Shown here: in pieces, positions 18,960-28,241 of the stretch
Numbering within the stretch: position 1 is the first letter of the stretch
Layout of the letters: every line of letters begins with the position of its first letter
Source: a bacterium OM1 bin76
GTDB taxonomy: Bacteria; Actinomycetota; Acidimicrobiia; Spongiisociales; ZC4RG35
Assembly (NCBI GenBank): GCA_002238785.1
Contig: MPNA01000030.1
Location: 1 to 35,806 of the forward strand
Length of the DNA: 35,806 nt
Direction of reading: 5' to 3'
Program-made: the position numbers and the translations under genes
The notes under the pieces: generated by a model
Seen by the model: only the letters and a program-made list of their open reading frames with translations
The model's database searches: none
What the model was told of the DNA's origin: nothing

Positions 18960-19235
18960 CACCGTTACCCAACCTAATACTCACAGGGTTGTTGGCTTGA
19001 CGGTCACCTCCCCGGTTGAGGCGGTGGCGGACGATACGTCGCGAGGACGCTTGGAGGGGGTTTGTGCCGCACAGTGCAGCGAAGGAGGCTTCCGAGGTCA
19101 TGCGTTCGGGTGTCACCGGCTGTGATCAGCAGGGTGGCGGTGGAGTCTGTACCGATTGGTTGAAGCTCGACGACCTGGCCTCCGGTCTGCGATTGACGGG
19201 GAGCCACGGGGTTGCTACCGGTTGGTTGACGCGCG
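18960..19235 (-). pseudogene. IS110-family transposase remnant (C-terminal part)
   Basis: On the minus strand the frame reads TGGQVVELQPIGTDSTATLL and ITAGD. After a frameshift it continues as SEASFAALCGTNPLQASS and then RHRLNRGGDRQANN in other registers. GD…PERL.SEASFAALCG and the RHRLNRGGDRQAN motif are the IS110 C-terminal domain (Transposase_20). There is no N-terminal RuvC-like half nearby and no complete frame. The neighbouring nuclease gene ends inside its 5' edge. Confidence 0.7.
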
Positions 19236-19787
19236 TCAACTGGGTGGATGGCCGACTGCTTCATCCACCAGTGGGGCTAGATCTTTCCATGCTGTGAGAA
19301 TGGTTTCCACTATGTAGTTGCGGTATTCCTTGAGGTTGTCGCCCTCCCAGTACCTGCCTTTCGGAGGTTCCAGGTTCCGATAGGCTGGCCACCAGTGGTT
19401 GGATTGTGGAAAGGCGGGATGTGCCTCTTTGGTGAAGGGCGATCTGTACTTTTCCACTTTCGTCCTGACGCCGCAGTTTAGCGACCTATGGGGAGGGAAT
19501 AGCACAGACTTGCGAAACCATTCCAGTCTCACATCCGGGTCGGCGTTACCCGTCGGCCAACCCTCTCGACGCAGGCCCAGACCTGGCCACTTTCCTCCAA
19601 CTTGAAACGACATTACGTCGTCTTCAGCGATCCTTCGGCTTGTCAGTGCCGCGTCGAGATCGCCTTTGAGACTGCGGTAGAATCGATGCACGAACTTCGA
19701 CACTTCGTCTTCTAGAGCAGCCCACTCGCGGATCCGCGCTTGATGCTCCAGAAAGAACTTGACCCGTTCGTCTTCGATACCATTCAC
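19236..19787 (-). CDS. PDDEXK_4-type protein, C-terminal half in a separate frame
   Basis: A 183-codon frame starting at GTG 19787, whose start overlaps the stop of the nuclease frame (GTGA). It begins with EDERVKFFLEHQARIREWA, resembling the region that follows the nuclease domain in full-length PDDEXK_4 proteins. It ends with a Trp-rich part (NHWWPAYRNLEPPKGRYW, then VETILTAWKDLAPL). Two readings fit: a translationally coupled second subunit, or the back half of one ~420-residue protein split by a one-base indel at 19784-19787. The continuity of the family pattern across the junction favours the split. No catalytic motif of its own is visible. Confidence 0.65.
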   Translation of the reverse strand: MNGIEDERVKFFLEHQARIREWAALEDEVSKFVHRFYRSLKGDLDAALTSRRIAEDDVMSFQVGGKWPGLGLRREGWPTGNADPDVRLEWFRKSVLFPPHRSLNCGVRTKVEKYRSPFTKEAHPAFPQSNHWWPAYRNLEPPKGRYWEGDNLKEYRNYIVETILTAWKDLAPLVDEAVGHPPS

Positions 19788-20506
19788 CTGAACTGCTCCT
19801 TCAGTGTCCGCAGGTAATTCTTGACGACATCAATGCCACTGGCAACCTCGGTGGCAGACCGTGATTCGTTCAGGGCCTCCTCCAACATCGCCCGGACCTC
19901 GGGCCACGAGAGGGTCTTGAAAGCACATCGGGAGCGCCGTGTGGTCGCCGTATGCGGTTTCCGGCCGTCGGGGGTCAGGAACACGAAAAGAGGAGCGTTC
20001 TCGTTCTTGAAGTTCTCGTACAAATCGTCGCACTGGCTGGGCTGCTCTGACGCGTCGACCTTGTTCTCGATGATGATCGTGAAGTTCCGGCCCCATACAA
20101 CGAGGTCGGCCTCTCTGTCGTTCCGCCACTCGGAAAACACTACTTTCTCCACTTCCAGTGGGACGGACACTGCTTGCCCGGTGCAGTGTTCTACCAAACG
20201 CTCCACGAGCCCACTACCCAAGCCGTGCCGAGCCGTAGGCGTCAACAGCCACTTGAGCATTCGAGAATGGGTGTTTTCGTGGCGGGCGAGACCCACGATC
20301 TCAAGGAAGTCCGATGGTCCGGTCAACCACAGGCCGTCCGAAATCAGACGATCATGATGGCCGCGCATCTCCGTCATGGCCTCGCGCCACTGGGCAAGGA
20401 GCGTCCTCGTCCGGCGCACGGTGATCTCGTCCCACTCGCGCTTCATCGCACACATGCGCGTCTCCCACGAGAGGACTCGATTAACCGGCGTAATTACATG
20501 GGGCAT
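19784..20506 (-). CDS. PD-(D/E)XK nuclease family protein (PDDEXK_4-like), N-terminal half
   Basis: Predicted metal-dependent DNA nuclease or nuclease-fold protein. The PDDEXK_4 signatures are present in order: RHENTHSRMLKWLL (E77), READLVVWG (D134) and IIIENKVDASEQPSQCDDLY (E147-N-K149). The last gives the D…ExK core plus the Gln-containing helix. The product then reads into a C-terminal helix and stops at EQFR-TGA. The likely start is Met18 or Met21 (near 20446), because the first 20 residues look non-native. The frame is coupled to the 183-codon frame at 19236-19787. This protein type is common in defence islands, often as a lone gene of about 400 residues; this one is about half that. Confidence 0.82.
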   Translation of the reverse strand: MPHVITPVNRVLSWETRMCAMKREWDEITVRRTRTLLAQWREAMTEMRGHHDRLISDGLWLTGPSDFLEIVGLARHENTHSRMLKWLLTPTARHGLGSGLVERLVEHCTGQAVSVPLEVEKVVFSEWRNDREADLVVWGRNFTIIIENKVDASEQPSQCDDLYENFKNENAPLFVFLTPDGRKPHTATTRRSRCAFKTLSWPEVRAMLEEALNESRSATEVASGIDVVKNYLRTLKEQFR

Positions 20507-21205
20507 GTCCGAGACGATAGCTACCTCATATCTCCCGCGCCGCTACGATAGCGGGCACGCCATGAGCGAGTGGGTATGGAGGCAGGGGTGTTCACTGACA
20601 GGTTCGAGGAAGTCATCACCGATGTCCTCCAGACGGAAGACCGGTTGGTATTCCGGAGTAGAAGCAGGACCACCACGACAATCCACCCTCCTTGGAATAA
20701 GGCGGAGCCGCGGTCGGCCATTGAAGTTTCACCGGCCACCCTTTGCCGCCGATCTTTCGAACAAGCCGGCCGACCGTTGTAAACATCGATCTGACCACTT
20801 TCTGCCATGATGCCCCTTTTCTCCTTTAGAATCGCTTGGTACTCCCCGGATCCCGAAGGGCGGATGGACAGGCCACTCAAGGCGGAGAAGCAAAGCTCCT
20901 ATTAGGTCACATCCACCCCCGGGTCAGGGGGGTTTCCCGCCCCCAGACCGGAAGCAGGCCGACAGATCAGCGAAAAGGCACTGAGCCAGGAATAGGTCGG
21001 GTCAGACCCGCACCGGCCCAGGGGACCCCTTCATTATTGAGTGGAATTGGTGGTGCAAGTTGTCACCTATCCAGGAGGCCTCAATGAGGGCTGATGTTAT
21101 GCGGGTGCGGTTGCAGCTTCCACAAAAGCAGGACCAAGGAGTGCTTTGCTGGCCTGTATTCTGAGTGGGTGGGAGTGAGAATGGACACCTGCTGGGAAGG
21201 CCCAA
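20507..21205. other. 700-bp intergenic region, no gene supported
   Basis: Between two divergent operons. A minus-strand frame with a good AAAGGAG site (start near 20803, MAESGQIDVYNGRPA) and a plus-strand frame (20570-20782) overlap each other, and neither resembles a known family. Around 20920-20960 a G/C-rich run (CCCCCGGGTCAGGGGGG) could fold. The last ~100 bp should hold the promoter of the Schlafen-like gene. No RNA gene recognised. Confidence 0.4.
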
Positions 21206-22525
21206 ATGGAACGCGGACCGTTGAGTGATGACCGGCTTCGGGCGCTTGCGCTCGAGATCAGCGAAGGCAGATTTGGTGGGGAGGAAGACTGGCTGGAATG
21301 GAAGAGGGAACTCGATCTCAATAAACGGCTAGGGCGCTTCCAGCTGTCCAAGCAAATTCTCGGAATGGCAAACCGCTCTCCGGAAGTAGCTCAAGGCAAC
21401 TGCGAAGGCTACGGCTACATCTTTATCGGTGTAGAGGATGGGTCAATGCCCGGAACGCTTCCAATCGATCCGGCTCAACTGCACGACGGGATCAACCCCT
21501 ATGTGGGGGCGACTGGCCCGAGTTGGCGCCCTAGATATCTGCAAGGCAACAGTGTCGTGGTAATCGTCGTAGAAGTCGACCCGCCACGATGGGGAGACAG
21601 CATCCATACTCTCCGTAGGGGCTATGACAACTTTCATGCAGGAACGATCTTTGTTAGGAAGAACGGCAAGACCCATCCTGCTGAGCCTGAAGACATCGAG
21701 AATCTTCAGCGGCGCGCACGGGGGAGTCGACTAGATGTCCAGTTCCGGTTAGCAGGAGCCGACCAAATTGGCTGGTTTGACCGTGTTTCGCTTGATGATG
21801 CTGTTGCCTCCATCTCAGATCACCAGCGAAGCTCCCAACTGGCTAGAGCCCGCAATCACAACAGGCAACCTGGAGCATCCGACCCTTTCGGCATCATGAT
21901 GTCTCTAGCCTCTGCGCAGGCTCTCGGAATGGGAAAGGAGCGGCGTTCTTTAGACACCTTTGAGCGCCAGGTCGACGAGTGGTGTACTGAATGGATAGAA
22001 AGCGCTCCGCAGCATTGGATCCAAGAATATATGGAAGCTGGTCATGGGGTCTATGTCTTGGAATTGGCCAACTTGACTGATGAGAACTTCAGCAGTGTTC
22101 AGGTACGCATCAAGGCCGACAAAGTGCACATCGTCGATGAAATCCCTTCGGAGTCAGTTCGCCTGCCGGAACAACCAATACCATTCGGCCAAGACATCGG
22201 ACTTCCCGATTTCCGAGGCATCGTAGTGGATCCGCTCCGTTTTGCGGAGTTCCCACATTCGGATTATCCAACCACGATCCGCGTGACCCACACCGACGGC
22301 AATGCAGAACTGACCTGGGAGGTAGGCCACCTGCGGCCGGAAGAGACGAGAACTTCGCCCAACATTTGCATACTGGTGGATGCGTCGCGGGTATCAAATC
22401 AGGTCCGTATAGCCTGGACGGCAACCTCGACAAGTGTCAATGGAGTAATGAGAGGAGTCCTGAAAAGACCGCTCAGCGACAATCCGATCATGTTCGACGA
22501 CATAGAACACGACCTCGGCCTTTAA
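21206..22525 (+). CDS. Schlafen/AlbA_2-domain protein
   Basis: The N-terminus carries an AlbA_2 (Schlafen-like) domain: EDWLEWKREL at residues 27-36 with the E31-x-K33 pair, then ILGMANR at 51-57, and GYGYIFIGVEDG at 68-79. In animals and some phage-defence proteins this fold cleaves tRNA or rRNA; in many bacterial proteins it is a regulatory or nucleotide-binding module, so nuclease activity is unproven here. The remaining 250 residues (EWCTEWIESAPQHWIQEY, then a beta-rich end) match nothing I recognise. ATG 21206 has GGAAGG 5 nt upstream. The gene leads a same-strand trio with two HEPN genes (gaps of 117 and 54 nt). Confidence 0.8.
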   Translation: MERGPLSDDRLRALALEISEGRFGGEEDWLEWKRELDLNKRLGRFQLSKQILGMANRSPEVAQGNCEGYGYIFIGVEDGSMPGTLPIDPAQLHDGINPYVGATGPSWRPRYLQGNSVVVIVVEVDPPRWGDSIHTLRRGYDNFHAGTIFVRKNGKTHPAEPEDIENLQRRARGSRLDVQFRLAGADQIGWFDRVSLDDAVASISDHQRSSQLARARNHNRQPGASDPFGIMMSLASAQALGMGKERRSLDTFERQVDEWCTEWIESAPQHWIQEYMEAGHGVYVLELANLTDENFSSVQVRIKADKVHIVDEIPSESVRLPEQPIPFGQDIGLPDFRGIVVDPLRFAEFPHSDYPTTIRVTHTDGNAELTWEVGHLRPEETRTSPNICILVDASRVSNQVRIAWTATSTSVNGVMRGVLKRPLSDNPIMFDDIEHDLGL

Positions 22526-22642
22526 GAACAGAGGTGAGGATTCACAGAGTTCGCTCAACCTGGCCATGGGATGGCATCGGACTCCTGTGGAGGACCCTCG
22601 CGGATCAGCGAGATCTCGACCAAGAGAGGTAGGAAAGCAGCG

Positions 22643-23469
22643 ATGGTCAATAGCCACTCAATCCCCGGCGGAGGTGAGGCAGGAGCAGCATCCCATAGTT
22701 TCGGGCTCACCGTTGGAGCGGTCCTACAAGGACTGAAGGATTGGATTGAGGAGAACCAGGAGACGATGAATCGATGGGCGTACGCGCTCAAATTGGGATT
22801 GATCGATGACATCGCGGCGATAGACGATTCAGAGGCACGAGCCATGCTGCTGGACCGGGACCGGCTGCGGACGCTTATACAGCACGGCTGGTATCCACCT
22901 GCCAACACATCGCTGATGCAACTCTACATATGGGCCGATGGACTCCGAGAATCCGATGACGAACGGGTAGAGTCCGCACGTCAGATCGGTTTCAAGGTAT
23001 TTCGTGAAGACGCTCAAAAGATCAGGCAGACTCTCATCGCCCAGTTTCCCCACCGGGGGAGCATCCTCCAGGAAGCCTTCGATGCGCATTGGGCGAGAGA
23101 TACAACTCGTCGGTTCTTCTGTTTCTCGCGCAGGCAGACGGGATCTGCCATGATGCGATCGGCAAGAGCGTTTTCAGCAGGAGAACCATCGACAAAGCTG
23201 ACGATCTGGCTGATCATGTTCAAGAGGGCATCCTTCGGGAGTTGTTTGAGGGGCTGATGTGGGAGAAGTGGCCGCTAGTCCTAAGCCAGCCAAAGAGAGC
23301 CTTGGGATTCTCAGAGCTAAACCGGCATCAAGTGCTTCACGGCGAGAGCACAACCTACGGAACCGAAGAGAACAGCTTGAAGGCGATGTCGTTCTTGAAC
23401 TTCTGCGCCTTCGTGTTCAAAAGGGGTGGTGATCAGCTTGAAAGTGGCGGGCAGCCACGGGTGCTGTGA
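22643..23469 (+). pseudogene. HEPN-domain protein with a frameshift
   Basis: Translation should start at ATG 22643 (GAGGTAGGAAAG upstream; MVNSHSIPGGG). It runs through helical sequence (WAYALKLGLIDDIAAID, QLYIWADGL) to about 23095. Coding sense then shifts register and resumes as RYNSSVLLFLAQADGICHDA to TGA 23469. The second part holds SELNRHQVLHGESTTYGTEE; RHQVLH is the R-x4-H motif of HEPN ribonucleases, and the following YGTEENSLKAMSFLNF is typical of one HEPN subgroup. HEPN proteins are usually RNA-cutting toxins or abortive-infection effectors. With the shift the R-x4-H half is lost. The shift may be natural inactivation or a base-call error; the flanking genes are open. Confidence 0.72.
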
Positions 23470-23488
23470 CCAGCAGGGAGGTCACAGC
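23463..23488 (+). repeat. perfect 9-bp inverted repeat between the two HEPN genes
   Basis: GCTGTGACC (23463-23471) and GGTCACAGC (23480-23488) with an 8-nt spacer. It spans the stop codon of the first HEPN gene and lies 35 nt before the start of the second. There is no T-tract after it, so an operator or mRNA hairpin is more likely than a terminator. Confidence 0.5.
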
Positions 23489-23523
23489 GACTATCGCCAT
23501 GTCCGGCACCCATCAACATTGGT

Positions 23524-25017
23524 GTGGATATGACCTCTAGCCGAGGAAACGATGGACTCGTTCGGCGAGTGCAGAATACTGCTAGGGAGTTCATTGATGA
23601 GGCATACTCTGAACTCAAGGGGACACATGTGCTTCCTGTTCCGTGGTTTGCCCCCCACATTCGAGTGGGTAGAGACTACTACGCCGAAAATCTGGCCGGT
23701 GTTGACAGCTTGAGGCGGTTCGAGGAATCGATGATTGCGGCATTCCCCGCACACTTCGCGAAGCCGCCTCCCCCCGAGTATCAGCATTTACCCCACTTTT
23801 ACACCTATTCCCTTCTGGAAGAGGTTGTCCGTCGCAACGCGGCCCTCTACCAGTACGGGACTTCTCCCAATGGCGTGGATGAGGGAGTTGTGTCTGAGTG
23901 TGTAGAGGAGTTGCTAGCAGCGCTGTCTTCTCCGGAATTTGAATGGGCTGCTTGTCGGGTTGTGTCTCACCTCACAACTACCACGGGTGGCCCGGTCAAG
24001 ATTGGCGACATACTTGTGCAACCAGCCCCCAGGCAGTGGGAGGTTCTTCGCATTATCGCTGATGTGATCCCTGGAAGCGGCGGTGCGGCGTCATCTGACG
24101 ATTTGCACTACCAGGAACCAGGTTCAGTCGTTCAAGTCTGCACCAAAGTAAAGACCTGGAGCGACACCTCCTCAACCACCGACAAACTGACTGGAAGAAT
24201 CCGTGAGTTCCTGAACGGGGTTCGGTTGCTAACTGGAGCGACCCTAGCCTCAGAGATCCAGGTCCAAGGCAGCACCTCTCGGATTGGGCGGATCCCTCCT
24301 TACATGTTCGATTTGCGCTCTCCCGGCTTAATGAACACCCTGACCCATCGGGTGGCCCGCCTCGATCAATGCGATGCCGAACCCTTCAGCCGGTTTTTTG
24401 ATTTGATGCACAAAGCGACTGCCAGCCAACAGAACAAGCTCATTTCCTCCCTCAGCATGGCATTAGCCATGTTTGACAGATCCCACCAACTCGTGCCATG
24501 GTTCGATCGACTGGTGGACCTCTCCACCGCGCTGGAAGCTGCTCTGATCGGTGACGGTGACGACAACGCTGGACTCAGGCTCCGCTTGAGACACCGCGCC
24601 GCAACCCTGCTGGCATGCGAAACAGACTCACCAACCGACCTATTCAAGGACGTAGGGGAACTATACGACCTGCGGTCAACGTTGGTCCATGGTGGCGATA
24701 TCACCACCAAAGCGCTCTCAAAAAAAATCAAACGCATCTCTGTCATTTCCGCAGGCCCATTACTGGGTAGGGCCACCGAACAAGCCCTAGACCGGCTAAG
24801 GGACATTGTTAGAGCGATATTGGCCCGGATCTGCTTATCCCAGGGGCCGGACCCTCTATGGACCTCAGACAGATCTGTTGATGCTGTGTTTGCGGATGAT
24901 CGAGGTCGAGCCGAGTGGAGATCAGCGTGGCAGGAACACATGGCGGAGATCGGTGTCCCCGGGGCCGTCCAAAGAGCATTACCCGAAGCTCGGTTCGGTA
25001 AACAAACCGAGGATTAG
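23524..25017 (+). CDS. Apea-like HEPN protein
   Basis: A 497-residue protein whose C-terminal third matches the Apea-like HEPN domain. ELYDLRSTLVHGGDI at about residues 380-395 carries R-x4-H (R384, H389) in the usual 'LRS-VHGG' setting, flanked by helices (TALEAALIGD, RLRLRHRAATLLA). The N-terminal two-thirds (PHIRVGRDYYAENLAG, PRQWEVLRIIADVIPG) is an unrecognised partner domain that could sense the trigger. The start is GTG 23524 or ATG 23530. It lies 54 nt after the frameshifted HEPN gene and is probably co-transcribed with it. HEPN proteins of this type are associated with RNA cleavage and abortive infection; the target is not predictable here. Confidence 0.75.
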   Translation: MDMTSSRGNDGLVRRVQNTAREFIDEAYSELKGTHVLPVPWFAPHIRVGRDYYAENLAGVDSLRRFEESMIAAFPAHFAKPPPPEYQHLPHFYTYSLLEEVVRRNAALYQYGTSPNGVDEGVVSECVEELLAALSSPEFEWAACRVVSHLTTTTGGPVKIGDILVQPAPRQWEVLRIIADVIPGSGGAASSDDLHYQEPGSVVQVCTKVKTWSDTSSTTDKLTGRIREFLNGVRLLTGATLASEIQVQGSTSRIGRIPPYMFDLRSPGLMNTLTHRVARLDQCDAEPFSRFFDLMHKATASQQNKLISSLSMALAMFDRSHQLVPWFDRLVDLSTALEAALIGDGDDNAGLRLRLRHRAATLLACETDSPTDLFKDVGELYDLRSTLVHGGDITTKALSKKIKRISVISAGPLLGRATEQALDRLRDIVRAILARICLSQGPDPLWTSDRSVDAVFADDRGRAEWRSAWQEHMAEIGVPGAVQRALPEARFGKQTED

Positions 25018-25056
25018 GTGTAGTTGCCGGGCCGAGAACGGTTTCGGAATTCACTG

Positions 25057-25283
25057 AAAGTGGTTTCAGAATTGGACAAAAGTGGTTTCACCAGCTTCAT
25101 CCCGCGAAGCTGTGACCTGGGCCTTTAAGGTTTCGCGCCATCGCCACAAGGGCGAAACTGGCGCGTAATCGTTCCTGTTTGGGATTCTATGGTAGTTGGG
25201 TGGGTGAGGAGGGTTTGTTCCGCCTAGGAGGGGGGTTCGGGGTGGTGCGGCTCGGTGCTGTCGGTTGGCGGGGCCGTGCCGGT
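25057..25283. repeat. IS-end-like repeats and hairpin after the HEPN gene
   Basis: AAAGTGGTTTCA occurs twice in 30 bp (about 25060 and 25080), like the reiterated tips of IS21-type elements. A perfect 7-bp inverted repeat GTTTCGC…GCGAAAC with a 15-nt loop follows at about 25132-25161. It could act as a terminator for the HEPN operon, but there is no T-run. Confidence 0.35.
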
Positions 25284-25736
25284 CTAGGGGAGGCCGGGAG
25301 GTTGAGGGTTTAGGCGGCTTGTGCGGCTGTGTTGGTGGTTGTCGTACCATTCTGTGATGTCTGCGCCGGTGCGTTTGCGGTGGGCTATCAAGGCCGTGTT
25401 GAGGGTGGCCATTTGGAAGGCGAGAAGGTTCAGTTGGAGCCGGTGTCGTCCTTTTGTGCGGGCTCGTCCGTGGGGCAGAGGTGCTTTGAATTGGCTGTTG
25501 GTTGATTCTGAGTCTTGGCGTGTCCCGTGGAGAGGCTTGAAGATGGGGTCGCATTCTGGGATGCTTCGGAGGCCGCGGGTGCGGCGTCTGTGTGGTTTGC
25601 TGTGTCGTTCCTCGATGGTGCTGTTGTGACGGATGAGGGTGGTGGCGCCGACGAGGTGTGGTGGGACGATTGGCCGGTCGGGGTGAATCCCCCGGGTTTC
25701 TTGGAGGCTTTCTATCTTGAGAGGATGGAGTCTCAT
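25284..25736 (-). pseudogene. probable transposase C-terminal fragment, family unclear
   Basis: The minus-strand frame contains PLHGTRQDSESTNSQFKAPL, then HGRARTKGRHRLQLNLLAFQ and NTALIAHRKRTGA. An 'R-x-DSES-N-…-K-L…GRA…G' stretch followed by a hydrophobic helix with conserved N is the pattern around the last catalytic Glu in several DDE transposases. No N-terminal catalytic half is adjacent. The 5' side meets the start of an IS3 element at about 25740. Confidence 0.45.
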
Positions 25737-25744
25737 GGCCAGTA

Positions 25745-26930
<1,186 letters not shown>

Positions 26931-26949
26931 ACTAGGCGATGTTGGAGGG

Positions 26950-27252
26950 TTGAACGACAGTCAGTTTTTCTCTCACTGTTTACCGGGGCGGCCGGTCCCT
27001 GTCGACGGTGAGGTATCCCCGGTTCGGGCCGCTGGGTGGTTGCGCATGCCCGCGGTGGTGGCTGCTGGTATGTCCTGTATGGCTTTGTGGCGTCTCCGTC
27101 AGGCCGGTGAGTTCCCTGCTCCTGTCCGCCCGGGCGGTGATGGCTCGCGGGCCGATGGCTTAGAAAGGCAGCAGGGCAGCAGGGCAGCAGCTACAAGAGG
27201 TCCGGGTATTGTTGTGGCTAGGTGTTGGCGCAAGACGGGTAACAACCAGTGA
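26950..27252 (+). CDS. AlpA-like helix-turn-helix protein
   Basis: A 100-residue frame whose centre, LRMPAVVAAGMSCMALWRLR followed by QAGEFPAPVRPGG, fits the AlpA/excisionase-type winged-helix pattern (recognition helix, then 'G.FP.Pv'). AlpA proteins activate or steer phage-type integrases, or act as small transcription regulators. No integrase lies in the window. After GGDGSRADG the C-terminus becomes repetitive because of an 8-bp tandem repeat. The stop overlaps the next gene's GTG by 4 nt (GTGA), making it the first gene of the cassette operon and a candidate regulator. The N-terminal 30 residues are not conserved-looking, and the true start could be later. Confidence 0.55.
   Translation: MNDSQFFSHCLPGRPVPVDGEVSPVRAAGWLRMPAVVAAGMSCMALWRLRQAGEFPAPVRPGGDGSRADGLERQQGSRAAATRGPGIVVARCWRKTGNNQ
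27167..27190 (+). repeat. three tandem copies of GGCAGCAG
   Basis: A 24-bp run inside the end of the AlpA-like gene. The 8-bp unit is not a multiple of three, so gain or loss of a unit would shift the end of that frame and its overlap with the next gene. Confidence 0.75.
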
Positions 27253-28241
27253 GTGGCATTGATATCGGAACACTTGAGGGCGTGGCTGTGCACAAGGTGT
27301 GGCCTAGGGAAGCTGGGGATTTCACTCCGTGGCTAGCAGCCAACGTACAACTTGTCAGCGACGCGATGGGAATGGATCTGGAACTGGACGACCAGGAGGT
27401 TTCGGTGGGAAACTACAGGGCTGATCTGGTTCTCAAGGAGGTTTCTTCAGGTGCCTTGGTGGTGGTTGAGAATATGTATGGCCAGACCGACCATGATCAC
27501 ATCGGAAAGCTTATTACCTACGCTGCTGGCCTAAACGCCAGTTACGCGGTGTTGTTAGCCGAGAGTTTTCGTCCAGAGCACCGTTCGGCGCTGAACTGGT
27601 TGAACTCGATCTCCAAGGAGGATTGCGGCTTTTTCGGGCTCGGTCTTGAGACGTGGCGGATCGGTGATTCGAAACCGGCTCCACGGCTGCGAGTGGATGT
27701 GCAGCCGGACGACTGGTCTAGGAGCGTCCGAGCCGGGAAGGACCGAAAGGAGAGCGAGCGTTCTTTGCTGCTAAGGCGCTTCTGGGCGGAGATGCAGTCG
27801 AGCTTTAGGACGGACAGTCGAGACTGGGCCGGAAGGGGAAAGCCGCCTAGGGAGGCGTGGATGACTTTCAAGTCGCGCATGGGTGTTCAGTTCAATGTCA
27901 CATTCTGCAGACCCGGGAACGTTCGACGGCTGCGCTGTGAGGCGTATATCGACACGGGGGACAAAGAGAGCACGGCAGAACTCTACGAGGCGATTGAGTC
28001 GCGATGTCACGAAATCGAGAAAGCATTTGGCGATGAGCTTGAGTGGTCGAGGCTTGAGGGTCGGAGAGCGTCCCGCATTAGTTCCTATTTTCCCGAGCCG
28101 ATCGGGTTTGAGGAGGAGGATCGGTGGCCGGAGGCCCGGGAGTGGGCAGTGGCAGCGCTCGGTCGCTTACGTTCTGCTGTCGAATCCGTGCTGTGGGGAG
28201 GTTCCGATGACAGTCGATTTCGTGGGAGGGGGGCAGGCTGA
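27249..28241 (+). CDS. DUF4268 protein with N-terminal PD-(D/E)XK-like domain
   Basis: The N-terminus is a restriction-endonuclease-like fold: WPREAGDFTPWLAANVQLVS at about residues 18-37, E50, RADLVL (D59), VVVENMYGQTDHDHIGK (E74), then LITYAAGLNASYAVLLAE and FRPEHRSALNWLN. The C-terminal half (FWAEMQSSF… to the end) is DUF4268. Homologues usually read ENQ after the second acidic residue; here it is EN-M, so the nuclease site may be altered. The start is GTG 27249, overlapping the AlpA-like stop; a longer in-frame alternative is absent. The last codon overlaps the next ATG (TGATG). DUF4268 proteins occur singly and in defence islands; their target is unknown. Confidence 0.85.
   Translation: MSGIDIGTLEGVAVHKVWPREAGDFTPWLAANVQLVSDAMGMDLELDDQEVSVGNYRADLVLKEVSSGALVVVENMYGQTDHDHIGKLITYAAGLNASYAVLLAESFRPEHRSALNWLNSISKEDCGFFGLGLETWRIGDSKPAPRLRVDVQPDDWSRSVRAGKDRKESERSLLLRRFWAEMQSSFRTDSRDWAGRGKPPREAWMTFKSRMGVQFNVTFCRPGNVRRLRCEAYIDTGDKESTAELYEAIESRCHEIEKAFGDELEWSRLEGRRASRISSYFPEPIGFEEEDRWPEAREWAVAALGRLRSAVESVLWGGSDDSRFRGRGAG

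Noticed and set aside
20521-20880. A 119-codon minus-strand frame with a hydrophobic stretch (GGWIVVVVLLLLR) and a good ribosome-binding site
   Set aside because: The composition outside the hydrophobic run looks random, an overlapping plus-strand frame competes, and no family is recognised. Kept only as a remark in the intergenic entry.
27167-27190. Tandem GGCAGCAG repeat as a phase-variation switch
   Set aside because: Only three units, at the end of a small gene; a change would alter the last residues and the overlap only. Too little to claim switching.
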